From Neocallimastix lanati (nom. inval.) (Eukaryota > Neocallimastigomycota > Neocallimastigomycetes > Neocallimastigales > Neocallimastigaceae): a stretch of 64,000 nucleotides of DNA. The notes beneath the pieces were generated by a model, which saw nothing but the letters and a program-made list of their open reading frames with translations, had not been told where the DNA came from and did not search any database. This document shows positions 49,427-62,545 of the stretch, piece by piece; position 1 is the first letter of the stretch; the number at the start of each line of letters is the position of its first letter. The stretch covers positions 136,001-200,000 of the forward strand of contig JACVTC010000056.1 in the NCBI GenBank assembly GCA_016946835.1, in the 5' to 3' direction. The position numbers were made by a program, and so were the translations under genes.

Positions 49427-50809
49427 TACAATAATTAATAAATATCATTAATCATATTTTGTATATTAAAATATCTTTTTTTTTTTTGACATTTTCTAAT
49501 TATTTAATTTCAACCTTTTTTTTTTTTAATAATATTAAAAATTTTAATTAATCTGGTATTATTTGTATTATTTGAGATTGAAATAAATATCAATTTTTTT
49601 TTAAATATTTATAATTAAATAATTAATATAATAACATGTATTATTTTTGTTGTGAAAGGTTTTTACTAGTGTAGTTTAGAATAATTTTTTTAATCATTTT
49701 ATTTCGTTTTTTATATATATATCATTTGTTATAAATTTAATAATATAGTTTTAATTAAATAAAATCTTTTAATAATTAAATTAGTGATAAATTTATCTTC
49801 CAATAGTTCAGTAATTAAAAATTACACTTCAAACTATTTATAATAAAAAAAAACATAAATATGTTACATAATTATAATTATTAAATTTTATATTATTTAT
49901 TTATTTAATATGGTTTTATTTTTATACTTTTTAATTTATTATATAAATTATACGAAAAATCTTCTTTTTCTTTTTAATAAAAGGTATATAAATAATAATA
50001 AAAGAAAAATATTTTAAAAATACTACTAATAATAATAATAATAACAAATAAATAATAATAGAAGATATTTTTAAAGTAATACTTTATTATTATCATTTAT
50101 TACAAACATCAATAATAATTAGGTTTATTTTTAAAAATCAATTATTATTATTATTATTTACAATAATTAATAAATATCATTAATCATTTTTTGTATATTA
50201 AAATATCTTTTTTTTTGACATTTTCTAATTATTTAATTTCAACCTTTTTTTTTTTAATAATATTAAAAATTTTATTTAATTAATCTGGTATTATTTGTAT
50301 TATTTGAGATTGAAATGTATATCAATTTTTTTTTAAATATTTATAATTAAATAATTAATATAATAACATGTATTATTTTTGTGCTGAAAGGTTTTTACTA
50401 GTGTTATTTAGAATAATATTTTTAATCATTTTATTTCGTTTTTTATATATATATATCATTTGTTATAAATTTAATAATATAGTTTTAATTAAATAAAATC
50501 TTTTAATAATAAAATTAGTGATAAATTTATCTTCCAATAGTTCAGTAATTAAAAATTACACTTCAAACTATTTATAATAAAAAAAAACATAAATATGTTA
50601 CATAATTATAATTATAAAATTTTATATTATTTATTTATTTAATATATTTTTATTTTTAATACTTTTTAATTTACTATATAAATTATACGAAAAATCTTCT
50701 TTTTCTTTTAATTTACTATATAAATTATACGAAAAATCTTCTTCTTCTTTTTAATAAAAGGTATATAAATAATAATAAAAGAAAAATATTTTAAAAATAC
50801 TACTACTAC

Positions 50810-50847
<38 letters not shown>

Positions 50848-51990
50848 AAATAATAATAGAAGATATTTTTAAAGTAAACATCAACAATAATTAGGTTTAT
50901 TTTTAAAATCAATTATTATTATTATTATTATTTACAATAATTAATAAATATCATTAATCATTTTTTGTATATTAAAATATCTTTTTTTTTGACATTCTCT
51001 AATAATTTAATTCCAACTTTTTTTTTTTTTTTTAAATATTATTAAAAATTTTATTTAATTAATCTGGTATTATTTGTATTATTTGAGATTGAAATGTATA
51101 TCAATTTTTTTTAAATATTTATAAATAAATAATTAATATAATAACATGTATTATTTTTGTTGTGAAAAGTTTTTAGAATAATATTTTTAATCATTTAATT
51201 TCGTTTTAAGATATATCATTTATATTATAAATTTAATAACATACTTTTAATTACATAAAATCTTTTAATAATTAAATTAGTGATAAATTTATCTTCCAAT
51301 AGTTCATTAATTAAAAATTACACATATATATTAAAAAAAAAACATTGATTAAATAATTATCATTATAAAATATTATATTATTTATTTAATATGTTTTTAT
51401 TTTTAAATTTTTTAATTTACTATATAAATTATACGAAAAATCTTCTTTTTCTTTTTAATTAAAGGTATATAAATAATGATAAAAGAAAAATCTTTTAATA
51501 ATAATAATAATAATAATAATATTAATATTAATAACAAATAAATAATAATAGAAGATATTTTTAAAGTAATACTTTATTATTATCATTTATTACAAACTTC
51601 AACAATAGTTTATTTTTATAATTAGATATTATTATTTACAATAATTAATAAAGATTATTAATCATTTTTTGTATATTAAAACCTTTTTTTTTAAACTTTC
51701 TCTAATTATTTATTATTTTAATATATAAATAAAATATGATATAACTTTGTATAAATTATATGAAAATCAATTTTTTTTTTAATTAAAAGTATTAAAATAT
51801 CAATAAAAGAAAAAAACTCTTAATAATGGAAAATAAATAAAATAGTAGTACTATTTTATTATTATTATTATTATTATTATTTATCATGAACTTCAGCTTT
51901 AGCTATTACATATTTTTAAAATCAATCGTAATTATCCTTTGTTTCAATTATAATTATAGCTATTTTTAAATTAATATATTATTATTATTA
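48830..51990. repeat. tandem array of ~0.7-0.8-kb non-coding units
   Basis: Four full units and a decayed fifth. AGTGATAAATTTAT lies at about 49029, 49788, 50515 and 51279; AAGGTATATAAATAAT at about 49228, 49981, 50758 and 51462; CTGGTATTATTTGTATTATT at about 49552, 50283 and 51063, with a diverged copy at 48844. Spacings vary from 704 to 779 bp because of internal ATT and AAT microsatellites and a small local duplication near 50670-50740. No ORF in any unit. The fifth unit fades out near 51990. Confidence 0.9.
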
Positions 51991-52048
51991 TTATTAAATA
52001 TCAACAATAAATTTGAATTTATGTAATTATATGAATATATTCATTATT

Positions 52049-52102
<54 letters not shown>

Positions 52103-52315
52103 AATTGATAATTTAATTTCTGTATATTTATCATTTTAAAATAATAAATTTTTATTCAAAATCTTAAATATAAAACAAATAATTCTATTCTTTGTATGTT
52201 TTTATTCTATTTAAGAATATAATAACATATTAATTTATTATAAAATTAAATAATAACCCTATATTTATATATATATTTTTTTAATTTCTATAAATATTTA
52301 TGAATTATGATTCTA

Positions 52316-52360
<45 letters not shown>

Positions 52361-52821
52361 TATAATAAAATTAATATTATTTTATATTATTAAATAAGAA
52401 TAAAAAGGATATAAAAAAAAAAAAAGAAATATAAAAAAAATAAATAAATATTATTTTATATTATAAAATAAGAAAAAAGAGGATATAAAAAAAAAGAAAT
52501 TTAAAAAAGATATAAAATAGATTAATATCATTTTGGATTATAAAATTAACACATAATTTATGATTATATATATTAATATCATATTATTTTATTAATTATC
52601 ATTAAAAATTATCCATATATATATAAATATCATTGTAAATTATTAATATAAATACATAAATTTTAAAATACCATTCTTTTATCAATGAAAATTATTTCTA
52701 TTTTTAAACTGTTAATATAAATTTATTAAATGTTTAAAAGGAAACCAAATATAAAACTAATTAGTATTGTTGTAATGTTATAATTTCAACAATATAAAAT
52801 AATATAAATATCAAAAAATTT

Positions 52822-52854
<33 letters not shown>

Positions 52855-53322
52855 TTGTGCGTTCTATTATTTTATAATTTTATTACTGTTATTATTTCTC
52901 ATTTTGAAAAAGGAAAATAAAAAAAAAAATCTTAAATGAAAAAAATTAAAAAAAAAAAAATAAATGAAAAAAATTAAAAAAAAAAAATAAATAAAAACAT
53001 TAATAAAAATAAAATATAAAATAAAAATAAAATAAAATATAAAATATAAAATATAAAATATAAAATATAAAATAGAATTATTTTATATTTAAGGTTTTTT
53101 ATTTTTTTAAAAATAAAGGAAACTTTTCAATTAATAATAATATTAATTATAAAATTTAAGTAATTTTTTTTTTATTTATTTTATATTATATATTAATATA
53201 TATAAATTAATATTATTTTTTTTTTCCTATTCTTAATTTATTCCTAAATAACTTATTTTATATATTGTTATTTTTATTTTAATATATATTTTTTTGGAGT
53301 AGATCTATTAAATAAAAAAATA
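51991..53322. other. gene-free; long A/T homopolymers
   Basis: A-runs at about 52053-52088 and 52320-52358, T-run at 52825-52852, and AAAATAT-type repeats at ~53020-53075. The sequence before 53323 should contain the ankyrin gene's promoter. Confidence 0.55.
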
Positions 53323-53976
53323 ATGGTTCTTGATGAGGTTCTTGATAAAGATATTATTAATGTTATTATAAATGAAGATTATGAAAGACTTATTAAATTA
53401 TGTGGACACCCAAAAGACATTTTATATTATCTCTACGAAAAAAATTTACTTGACGAAAGAGCTTTTAAATTATGTATAAAACATTATTGTAAAATTACAT
53501 CCTCCTGTATTAATAAATTTATTATAGATGAAAAAGAAGAATACTTAAATCCAATATTTGATACATTGTCAATGGATACTGTCCAATGTGAAGAAATTAA
53601 TAAATCTGATCATAACGGCAATTTACCCTTAATTATTGCATGCAAATACAATAAAACAGCTATTGCTTTTCGTTTGATAAAAATAGGTGCAAAAATTTTA
53701 GTAAAGGATTCCGATGGTAATACTCCATTAGTACATGCATGCCATTATAACAATTATGATTTAATTGCTTATTTAATTGAAAATAATAAAAATATTATTA
53801 ATGTGCAAAATAACAAAGGAAATACAGTCTTACATTTATCATCCATTTCAGGAAATATAAAATTATTTAAATATCTAATTGATCATAATGCTGATTTTAA
53901 AATAACTAACAAAAACAATAAAAAGCCACTTGAAATTTTAGGTGAAGGATATAAAATATTGAAAGAAGTTCATTAA
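53323..53976 (+). CDS. small ankyrin-repeat protein
   Basis: Single exon, 217 residues. The N-terminal ~95 residues are helical with a DIINVIINEDYERLIKLC start, resembling the cap found in ankyrin proteins of gut fungi and poxvirus-like or amoebal families. Then come ankyrin repeats at ~97-127 (HNGNLPLIIACKYN), ~129-160 (DGNTPLVHACHYNNYDLI) and ~165-193 (KGNTVLHLSSISGNIKLFKY), plus a partial C-terminal repeat (KNNKKPLEIL). The TPL-HA consensus is kept. No signal peptide or other domain, so it is probably a cytosolic protein-binding module. The stop is followed by a short tandem repeat (AAGTCAAATGATATATAAAT at ~53976 and ~54028). The ATG lies in a typical A-rich context. Confidence 0.85.
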   Translation: MVLDEVLDKDIINVIINEDYERLIKLCGHPKDILYYLYEKNLLDERAFKLCIKHYCKITSSCINKFIIDEKEEYLNPIFDTLSMDTVQCEEINKSDHNGNLPLIIACKYNKTAIAFRLIKIGAKILVKDSDGNTPLVHACHYNNYDLIAYLIENNKNIINVQNNKGNTVLHLSSISGNIKLFKYLIDHNADFKITNKNNKKPLEILGEGYKILKEVH

Positions 53977-54422
53977 AGTCAAATGATATATAAATAAATA
54001 TAAAAATAATTGAAAGAAATTCATAAAAGTCAAATGATATATAAATAAATTAAGTTCATAAAAGTCTTACTTTTAACTATATATAATTAAATTTGACTAA
54101 ATAATATTTGTATAAATAACAAATAAATAAATTAAAATGTAAAGTTTAAAAATAAAAAGAATAGTAAAAGTATATCATAAAATTTATAAAAAATTAAATT
54201 TTATTATTTTAAAATAATCATTTTAACATTTGATATACAATATTATATATATATATATATATATTTATTCGAATGTTAAGTAAATTTTTTATTATTATTT
54301 TTTATTTTATTTATTTTTATTTTTTTTTTAGTTTTAATCTTTTTTTTATTATTATTATTTTTTATTTTATTTTATTTTATTTTTTTTTTTTTTAGTTTTA
54401 ATCTTTTTTTTTTTAGTTTTAA

Positions 54423-54461
<39 letters not shown>

Positions 54462-54539
54462 AAGTTATTATAAATAAAATAAATTTGAAGTTTTTCAAAT
54501 TAAAAATTATTTTATATAATAAATATTTTAGTATTATCG

Positions 54540-54574
<35 letters not shown>

Positions 54575-54717
54575 ATATATATATCTTAAAAACTAAAATA
54601 TTTTTATTTTTATTTTTATTTTTATTTTTTACTAGTTGATTAAAATTTAAGTCTGTTTTAAAAAATTTATATATTAAATAATTAAGATTTATAGTTTAAT
54701 ATTAGCCATCAAAATAA

Positions 54718-54748
<31 letters not shown>

Positions 54749-55629
54749 AAATTTAATCAATAATAAAACGAATCAGCAATAAAAATTTTTTTAATATATA
54801 TATATTAATCCTTTTAATTATAAGGATTAAAACAATTTTATGACACCAAATTAGTAAAAATAAATAAATAGTAATAACAACAATAAAAATTATAATTATT
54901 GTGATGATGATAATAATGATTATTGTAATAAAAAAATATATTTTAAATAGTAATAAATAAAATTAAATAATTATTAAGAGAATTTTTATATTAAATAAAT
55001 TGAAAGATGTTTATTTTGAATATATACATAACATCATACTACTATAAGAATTATCTATTATTATAAAAATAAAGAAAAAAAAAAAAAAAGAAGGAGCTTT
55101 AGTAACAATTTCAATAAACTAATATAAAAAATATATATTTTTATGTTATTTTAATAATAATATTTATATAATAAATTTAAAACTTGATTATATTTAGATT
55201 AAAGTATAACTAATAAGTCAAATTATTTTTATCATATTATAATTTTTATTAACTTGATTTTTATAATCAAAAAAGAAAAGTTAATGCATTCATTTGTTTT
55301 TAAATTATTTAAGAATTCGTGTAATAATAAAAAAATATTAATAATAATAAAATATTAATAATAAAATATTAATAGTAATAATGTATTTTACTTAAAAAGA
55401 CATTTTAGGGGAAAAAAAATAGAATATATATATATATATTATTTTTTTAATTTTAATAAAATTAAAAATATTTCATTTAAAGAATTATATAATTAATATT
55501 TAAAATTCAAGATTTTATATATTAATTAATCCTCTTTTTAAAATTTTTTAAATTTTTAAAATTTTCATTTATAAATTAAATATAAAATTATAAATAAATA
55601 AATAATAAAGAGAAAATAATTATATAATT
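53977..55629. other. gene-free; T-tracts
   Basis: T-runs at about 54427-54460 and 54541-54572, preceded by three TTTAGTTTTAATC repeats at ~54330-54425. Nothing coding. Confidence 0.55.
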
Positions 55630-56115
55630 AAATAATAAATAAATAATAATAAATAATAAATAATAAATAATAAATAATAAATAATAAATAATAAATAATA
55701 AATAATAAATAATAAATCAATAATAAATAATAAAGAATAAAGAATAATAAATAAATAATAAATAATATATAATAAATAATAAATAATAAATAATAAATAA
55801 TAAATAATAAATAATAAATAATAAATAATAAATAATAAATAATTAATAATAAATAATAAATAATAAATAATAAATAATAAATAATAAATAATAAATAATA
55901 AATAATAAATAATAAATAATAAATAATAAATAATAAATAATAAATAATAAATAATAAATAATAAATAATAAATAATAAATAATAAATAATAAATAATAAA
56001 TAATAAATAATAAATAATAAATAATAAATAATAAATAATAAATAATAAATAATAAATAATAAATAATAAATAATAAATAATTAATAATAAATAGTAAATT
56101 ATAAATAATAAATAA
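55630..56115. repeat. long AATAAAT heptamer array
   Basis: About 480 bp of 7-bp units, A-rich on the plus strand, most regular between 55765 and 56080. The 170-codon minus ORF is a repeat translation. Confidence 0.93.
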
Positions 56116-57629
56116 TGGTAATTAATCAACAAAAGAATATTTATTTATTTTATTAATTTAATAATTTGTTTTTTGTGTTACAGATAGTAATTAATAGAAT
56201 AATATTTAAAATTAAATATATTAATAGTTATAATACTAAAATATATTACTTTTTATTAGAATATATTTTTTTCTGTTTTGTAATTATCTATCCATATATT
56301 ATTTTTTAATTATTATATATCAGATTAATATTGTTACTAATTGATTTCAATCATTTTCACATATTATTTGTTGTGTTAAACAATATTAAATGTTGTAATT
56401 TGTCCAATGGAAATGGAGATTGATTATACGAAATAAGAATTCTTATAAAACTTTAATCATTAATAAATTTTTGTAGTTTTATCATCACCAAAATTAAAAA
56501 AGAAAAGTTTAATTAATTTTTATTAATTAAATAAATAATTAATTATTAAACAATTAGAGATTTTAATAAAAAAAGAATAAAAAAATGTTATTTATTTTAA
56601 TTCTTTATTTTTCATTTTTTTTATTTTTTTTCATGCTAATTTATATTATGTATTTAAAAAGAATTTCAGGGGGTTACTCCTTTCTGAGAATTTTTAACTT
56701 CAGTTTTCTTTTTATTGTATTTTAACAATTAATCATTGATAATTAATCAATATATAATATTTATTAATATTAAAATCTTTAATCGTTATTATAACAATAT
56801 TACTATTCAATAAAATAATAATAAAAAAATGTATTCCCAATATTAATACATTTTTTATTTAATATTCAAAATAATTGTAAAATGTTATATTGATTTAATT
56901 ATTTAGATTTAATTATAATCTATTAAATTTTAATCAATAAAAAATTATTGATATCTAAATATTTATTAGATTTATTGATTAAATATTTATATATAAATTT
57001 TTTCCCATATTTTTTTTTTTTTTTTTATTTTTTTTTTTTTTTCACTTTTTATCATTAGCACATATATAAGTTTTCTTTTTTAATTATTTAATTACTATAA
57101 CCTCTTTTTCTCTTAATCTTATTGTTCTTTATTATTATTTCTTATTCTTATTCATTTCTCCTTTTTTTTTTTTTTATTTTTCATTTCTTTTATAGGTTAA
57201 TATTAATATTATTAATTCCTTTCCTCAATTAGTAAAATAATAAGATATCAATAAAAAATATATATATTTTTTGATACGGGCTATTAAAAAAAAAAGTTAA
57301 TATTAATTATCAAAAAAAAATAATAAATATCCAAATAAAAAAAAAATAGTAGTACGGGAATAATAATATTAATAATAATCAAAAAAAAAAAAAAAAAAAA
57401 AATACAAATTGGATAATCTTTATTAAGTCGTCAATTTAATTTTTTCATTGTTAAAAAGATTTCAATTTTTTTTTTTTTTTAATATAAAATAGAATTCAAA
57501 TTATTTTGAAAATCATTGATTTCACTTACTTTGAATAATATAACAGTCTAGCAATATAATTTAATATAATATAATAAAGTTTATTTTATATATATATAAA
57601 TATATAAAAAAAAAAAAAAAAAAAAAAAA
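56116..57629. other. 5' flank of F-box gene
   Basis: No gene seen. It ends in an A-run (57606-57630) whose last A is the start codon's first base. T-runs near 57010-57045 and 57165. Confidence 0.5.
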
Positions 57630-58700
57630 ATGGTTGAATTATCAGTTCAAAAATCTTCATATCAAATTGATAAAGTTCCATATGAAATTTGGACATCTAT
57701 ATTTAAACATGTTAATTCACGTGATCTTTGGATTCAACAAACAAGTTCTAAATGTTGGCATAGATATTCAAGAGTAGAATTAAAAAAGAGAATTGCTATG
57801 AATTCTAAAGAAAGTCCTACACTTTGTAGGTAAATATAATTATAATTAATAAACTACTATAATTCATAGCAATAATTATAATTTTATGTTTATAAAATTA
57901 TGTATTATTTTATTTTAAAATAATGAAATTAAAATTCATTTTTGTAATATTATTTAATTTTTTTATACCTTTTTATTTTATTATTATTATTATTATTATT
58001 ATAATTGAAATATTTTTTTTAATATTATAAGAATATATGGAAAATTTTTGGTTTCATTAAATAATGAACAATGGATTACATGGTAATATATCAAATTATT
58101 AAAAAATTTTCTATTATTAATATATATATTCAATATTATATTATATATATTAATATTTTATTTTATAATATTTTATTTTATAACATATAAATATATATAT
58201 ATAAATTTATTTTATAATAATAAAAAAATTATTTTTTTTTTAAAAGTATGTATTTCAATTCCAATGATTTAAAGGAGGTTCCTGATTATGACAGCGCTTA
58301 TTTCAATTTCATTGAACCATCTGAAAATGCCATTGGTTTATGGATTCCAAGATCATTAGGTTATATACCATGGTCTGATAGATATAAGAATGATAAAGAG
58401 TGGCTTTTATATGATGTTAGTCGAACACCAAAGATTTATATTGAATTTCCAAATTACAGTTCTCTTGATGGATGCACGGAAAAGTATTATGATGGCCGTA
58501 TGGAAGATTTACCTTTTGTTATTTTAAAGGATAGAGAAGGGATATTTAAAGAGAGTTTTAGTGGTATTAATGCTACTGTGGAATATCAAATTGAACCACT
58601 TGATGTGGATTGTGGTGTTAATATGGATGGTTTAAAAATTAAATTGGTTAAATTTAAACTACTTGGTTTATCTTTCCATGCTTCAAATATATTCCATTAA
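57630..58700 (+). CDS. F-box protein (3 exons)
   Basis: Exons 57630-57829, 58032-58082 (51 nt) and 58247-58700, with donors GTAAAT and GTAATA and acceptors AAG, sum to 705 nt, 234 residues, phase 2 at both junctions. Residues ~14-55 are an F-box: KVPYEIWTSIFKHVNSRDL, then QQTSSKCWHRYSRVELKKRI. The rest has no repeat domain I recognise (GLWIPRSLGYIPWSDRY, EWLLYDVSRTPKIYIEFPNY). F-box proteins link substrates to SCF ubiquitin ligases through Skp1; the C-terminal part would bind the target, which is unknown. The first ATG follows a 24-A run and is the only plausible start. The tiny middle exon rests on phase and continuity alone. Confidence 0.85.
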
Positions 58701-58972
58701 GTTTTCAATTTTAAAAATGAAAATTTGATACTTCTCGTAGCAACAACAACAAAAATATACAATATAATTTAGTTTAAAAAAAATTTTATAGAATTTTATC
58801 TTCCTTTTTTTTTTATCGTATTTCGTATTTCATATTTCATATTTTAATTCTAATATAATATTACAAAAATCTTTTTTTTTTTTCTATATATGTAGTTTTC
58901 TTTTTATTCTTTTTGTTTTGTAATAAGAGAGAAAGAGGAAAAGAGAAATAAATTTTAAAAAGTTAATTTTTT

Positions 58973-59019
<47 letters not shown>

Positions 59020-59319
59020 ATCAAAAGTAAGAAAAAAAAGAATATAAATATATATACACTATAATAATAAATATAAAATTTTTACTTATAACTATATAAT
59101 CATAATTAAAAAAATATACTATATTAATAAATGTAAAATTTATACTTTTAACTATCATAATCATAATTAAAAAAATATATATATATATACTATAATAATA
59201 AATATAAAATTTTTACTTTAAAAATATTTTTTTTTTTTTTGTAGTATTTCATTTATATATATATATATATATATAATAAGAGAAAAAGAAGAAAAGAAAA
59301 TTTTTAAAATGTAAATTTT

Positions 59320-59354
<35 letters not shown>

Positions 59355-59518
59355 ATATCATTATTAATAAAAAATATTCTGTAATAATAAATGTAAAATT
59401 TTTACTTTATCGAAAAAAGATTATTGATAGAAAGAAATAATTAATTGTTTTTAATACTTTTTAGCTTAGTTTAATTTGAAAAACTTTTGATAAACATATT
59501 TCAAAATGAAAAAATAAT

Positions 59519-59551
<33 letters not shown>

Positions 59552-61362
59552 TTTGTTTGTTTGTTCTTTTTAATTAAAAACTGATAAATAATTAAATAAT
59601 CAATTATAAATAACTAATTAATAATAATAATAATAAATAATAAATAATAAATAATAAATAATAAATAATAATAAATAAATAATACATAATAATAAATAAT
59701 AATAAATAATAATAAATTATAATAAAATAATAATAATAAATAATAATAAATAAATAATAATAATAAATAAATAATAATAAATAATAATAAATAAATAATA
59801 ATAATAAATAATAAATAAATAATAAATAATAATAAATAAATAATAAATAATAATAATAAATAATAAATAATAAATAATAATAAATAAATAATAATAAATA
59901 ATAATAATAAATAATAATAATAAATAATAAATAATAAATAATAAATAATAATAAATAATAATAATAAATAATAATAATAGTTATTATTATTATTTATTAT
60001 TTATTATTATTATTTTGTATTTAAATTTTTCCTGTGGATTTCTTTTTAATTTAAAAAAAAAAAAAAAAAAAACTATTTATACTATATAATTATAATTATA
60101 TATTAGAAATATGTATATTATACTAAATGATATAAATTATAATTATATCATCATAATCATGTGTTACATAATAATTTTTATAATATTTTAAGATTTGCAA
60201 AAATATTAAAATATTTTAAAATTCTTTTTTACTTTAATATAAACTATTATCTATAATCAAATTTATTGGAACTTATTATTTATATATAGTAATTTAAAAG
60301 TTCAATATATATTTAATTATATAATATAATATAATTATAATATATTACTAGTCAATAAAAAAATGTTAAAAAAATGTTTAAAAAAGAACTTTAGAAAATT
60401 CTTAATATGAAGCAATTCTTATATTTATTAAATTTATAATTATATATATATATCAGAGTTTTTTTGATTATATTATAAGCCAGAGAAACAACAATAAATG
60501 AAAATTTAATAATAATTTATTTATTTCATATATATAAATTTTCAAATAATAAAATATCAAATAAATTTTATCCTGATATTAAATTTAATTAGTACCCGTT
60601 TTAGGTTCAATTAAATAGTATAACTAGTACAAGAAGTGGTGATTTATGCTTTGTAAATTATGAAATTGCTGGTTCATTCATATATGGATTATTTTATAAG
60701 TTTAATTAATAAATAAGGTTTTTCAGTTTTGTAGTCATTAATTGTTATTGGGCTATATATAAATTAAAAATGAAAATATAAACACAACACTTTTATTTAA
60801 AAAGAAAAACACAAGAAACTATAATAAATAATAAATATATATTAATAATATTACCAATAATATTATGTTTAACAATTACTAATAATTTATTACTTTTTAT
60901 TAATTATTATTTTAAATTTATAATTATTGTTCAATTATTTAATTATTTTTCTATTTATATATATATTTTTTATTTTTTATTTTTGTTCATATAAGGTGAT
61001 ATTAAAAAAAAAAAAAAAATTTAGTTTTAAATCATTACTTATAATTTCAATAGTATTATTAATAATAAATTAATATATATCTTATATAACTATTTATATA
61101 GTATATTGAATAGCTTGAATTAAAAAAAAGATGTTTTACTTTATCATAAAGTTAATTTTATAAAATTATATAAAATTTATTAAATAAACAAATAATTAAT
61201 CAATAAATAAATAATTAATAGTTAATTAAATGAATAAAATGAAATAAAATATTCTTTCTAAAGCTGTCGGTTTTTTTTTTTTTTTTTTTTTTTTATTGTT
61301 TATATATAATATTTTTAATTAATATATACATTTAAAGTTATATTTTAGGAATATATTATTCC

Positions 61363-61393
<31 letters not shown>

Positions 61394-62545
61394 TAATTGT
61401 AATACTTCCTACTTTGTATTTTTTTTTTCTCCTTTTTCCCTTTTCTTTTTCTTCTTTTATTTTTTTTTTTTAAAAAAAAAAAAAAAATTATAAAAAAAAA
61501 GCTGATATTCAGTATTATAAATGTTGATTAAATTCTTTTTTCATATTAAAATTTTAAATAATGTTAATTATTTGAAATAATAATAAGAAAAAAGAATTTA
61601 CATATATAAATCTAAATATCAGTGTTTTATTATGTAAAATTTATATAAAATCATAAATATTTTTATATAATAAATCTAATTCATGATTATACAAATATAT
61701 TATTGTAAATAAAAAAAACATAAATATATAAATGAAAAAAAGCAAAACAAAACAAGAACAAAAGCAAAAGCAAAAAAAAAAAATATTATAAAAACAATAT
61801 CAATATATAATAATAAATATATTAAATTATCGAAAGAATCAAATCAATATTAAAAAACATCATAAATATCTAAAATATTATAAATATTTTATAATACATA
61901 AATATACTAAGTATAATAGTGTTAATACCAATTAAATTTTAAAAAATAAATAATAATAAAAAAAAAATTAAAAAAAAAAAAAAGGAAATAATTAATAGAA
62001 TATTTATTATATATATATATATATTTTTTTTTACTTTTTCATTGAAATAATTCAATTCAAATATTTTATTAATTTCAACTCTTATATTCCATATATAAGA
62101 TAATAAGACAATAATAAAAATAATAATCTAAATAATAATAATATTTTTTATATTCAAAAATAAAATTATTAAATAATAACAATAAAAAATATTAATAATT
62201 TAATTAAAAAGTTTATATATATAGAGACTCTTTTTCTTTAGTTCATTATATATCAATTTGCATATCCTGTGGTTTTATAATTTTATTTTTTTTTTTTTTA
62301 TTATCCAATTTATATTAAGTATTATACAGATATATGTTTTTATCATTTATATTGAAAGTCAACAAAGTAGTAAATATAATATAAATTATAAAAAGTAGTT
62401 AAAAAAAAAAAAAAAAAAAAATCAACAGAAAAGAATAATATTAAATAATAATTATAATAAAATAATAATAAAAAAAAATAAAATAAGCAAAAAAAAATAT
62501 AAAATCAAAATTATTTATAAATTTGAACAAATATAATTTTAAACA
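58701..62545. other. 3.8-kb gene-free repeat-rich region
   Basis: No gene accepted. It holds an A-run of about 43 nt at 58974-59017; three ~60-70-bp tandem units (ATAATAATAAATATAAAATT) at 59058-59222 with a relic near 59376; an A-run at 59323-59351; a T-run at 59521-59550; mixed AAT/AAAT tracts at ~59620-59975; and an ATT tract near 61367-61393. A short coding-like shred (TSTRSGDLCFVNYEIAGSF) near 60622-60680 is unassigned. Confidence 0.55.

Noticed and set aside
60600-60720. Coding-like shred TSTRSGDLCFVNYE
   Set aside because: Too short, surrounded by stops, and no family recognised.
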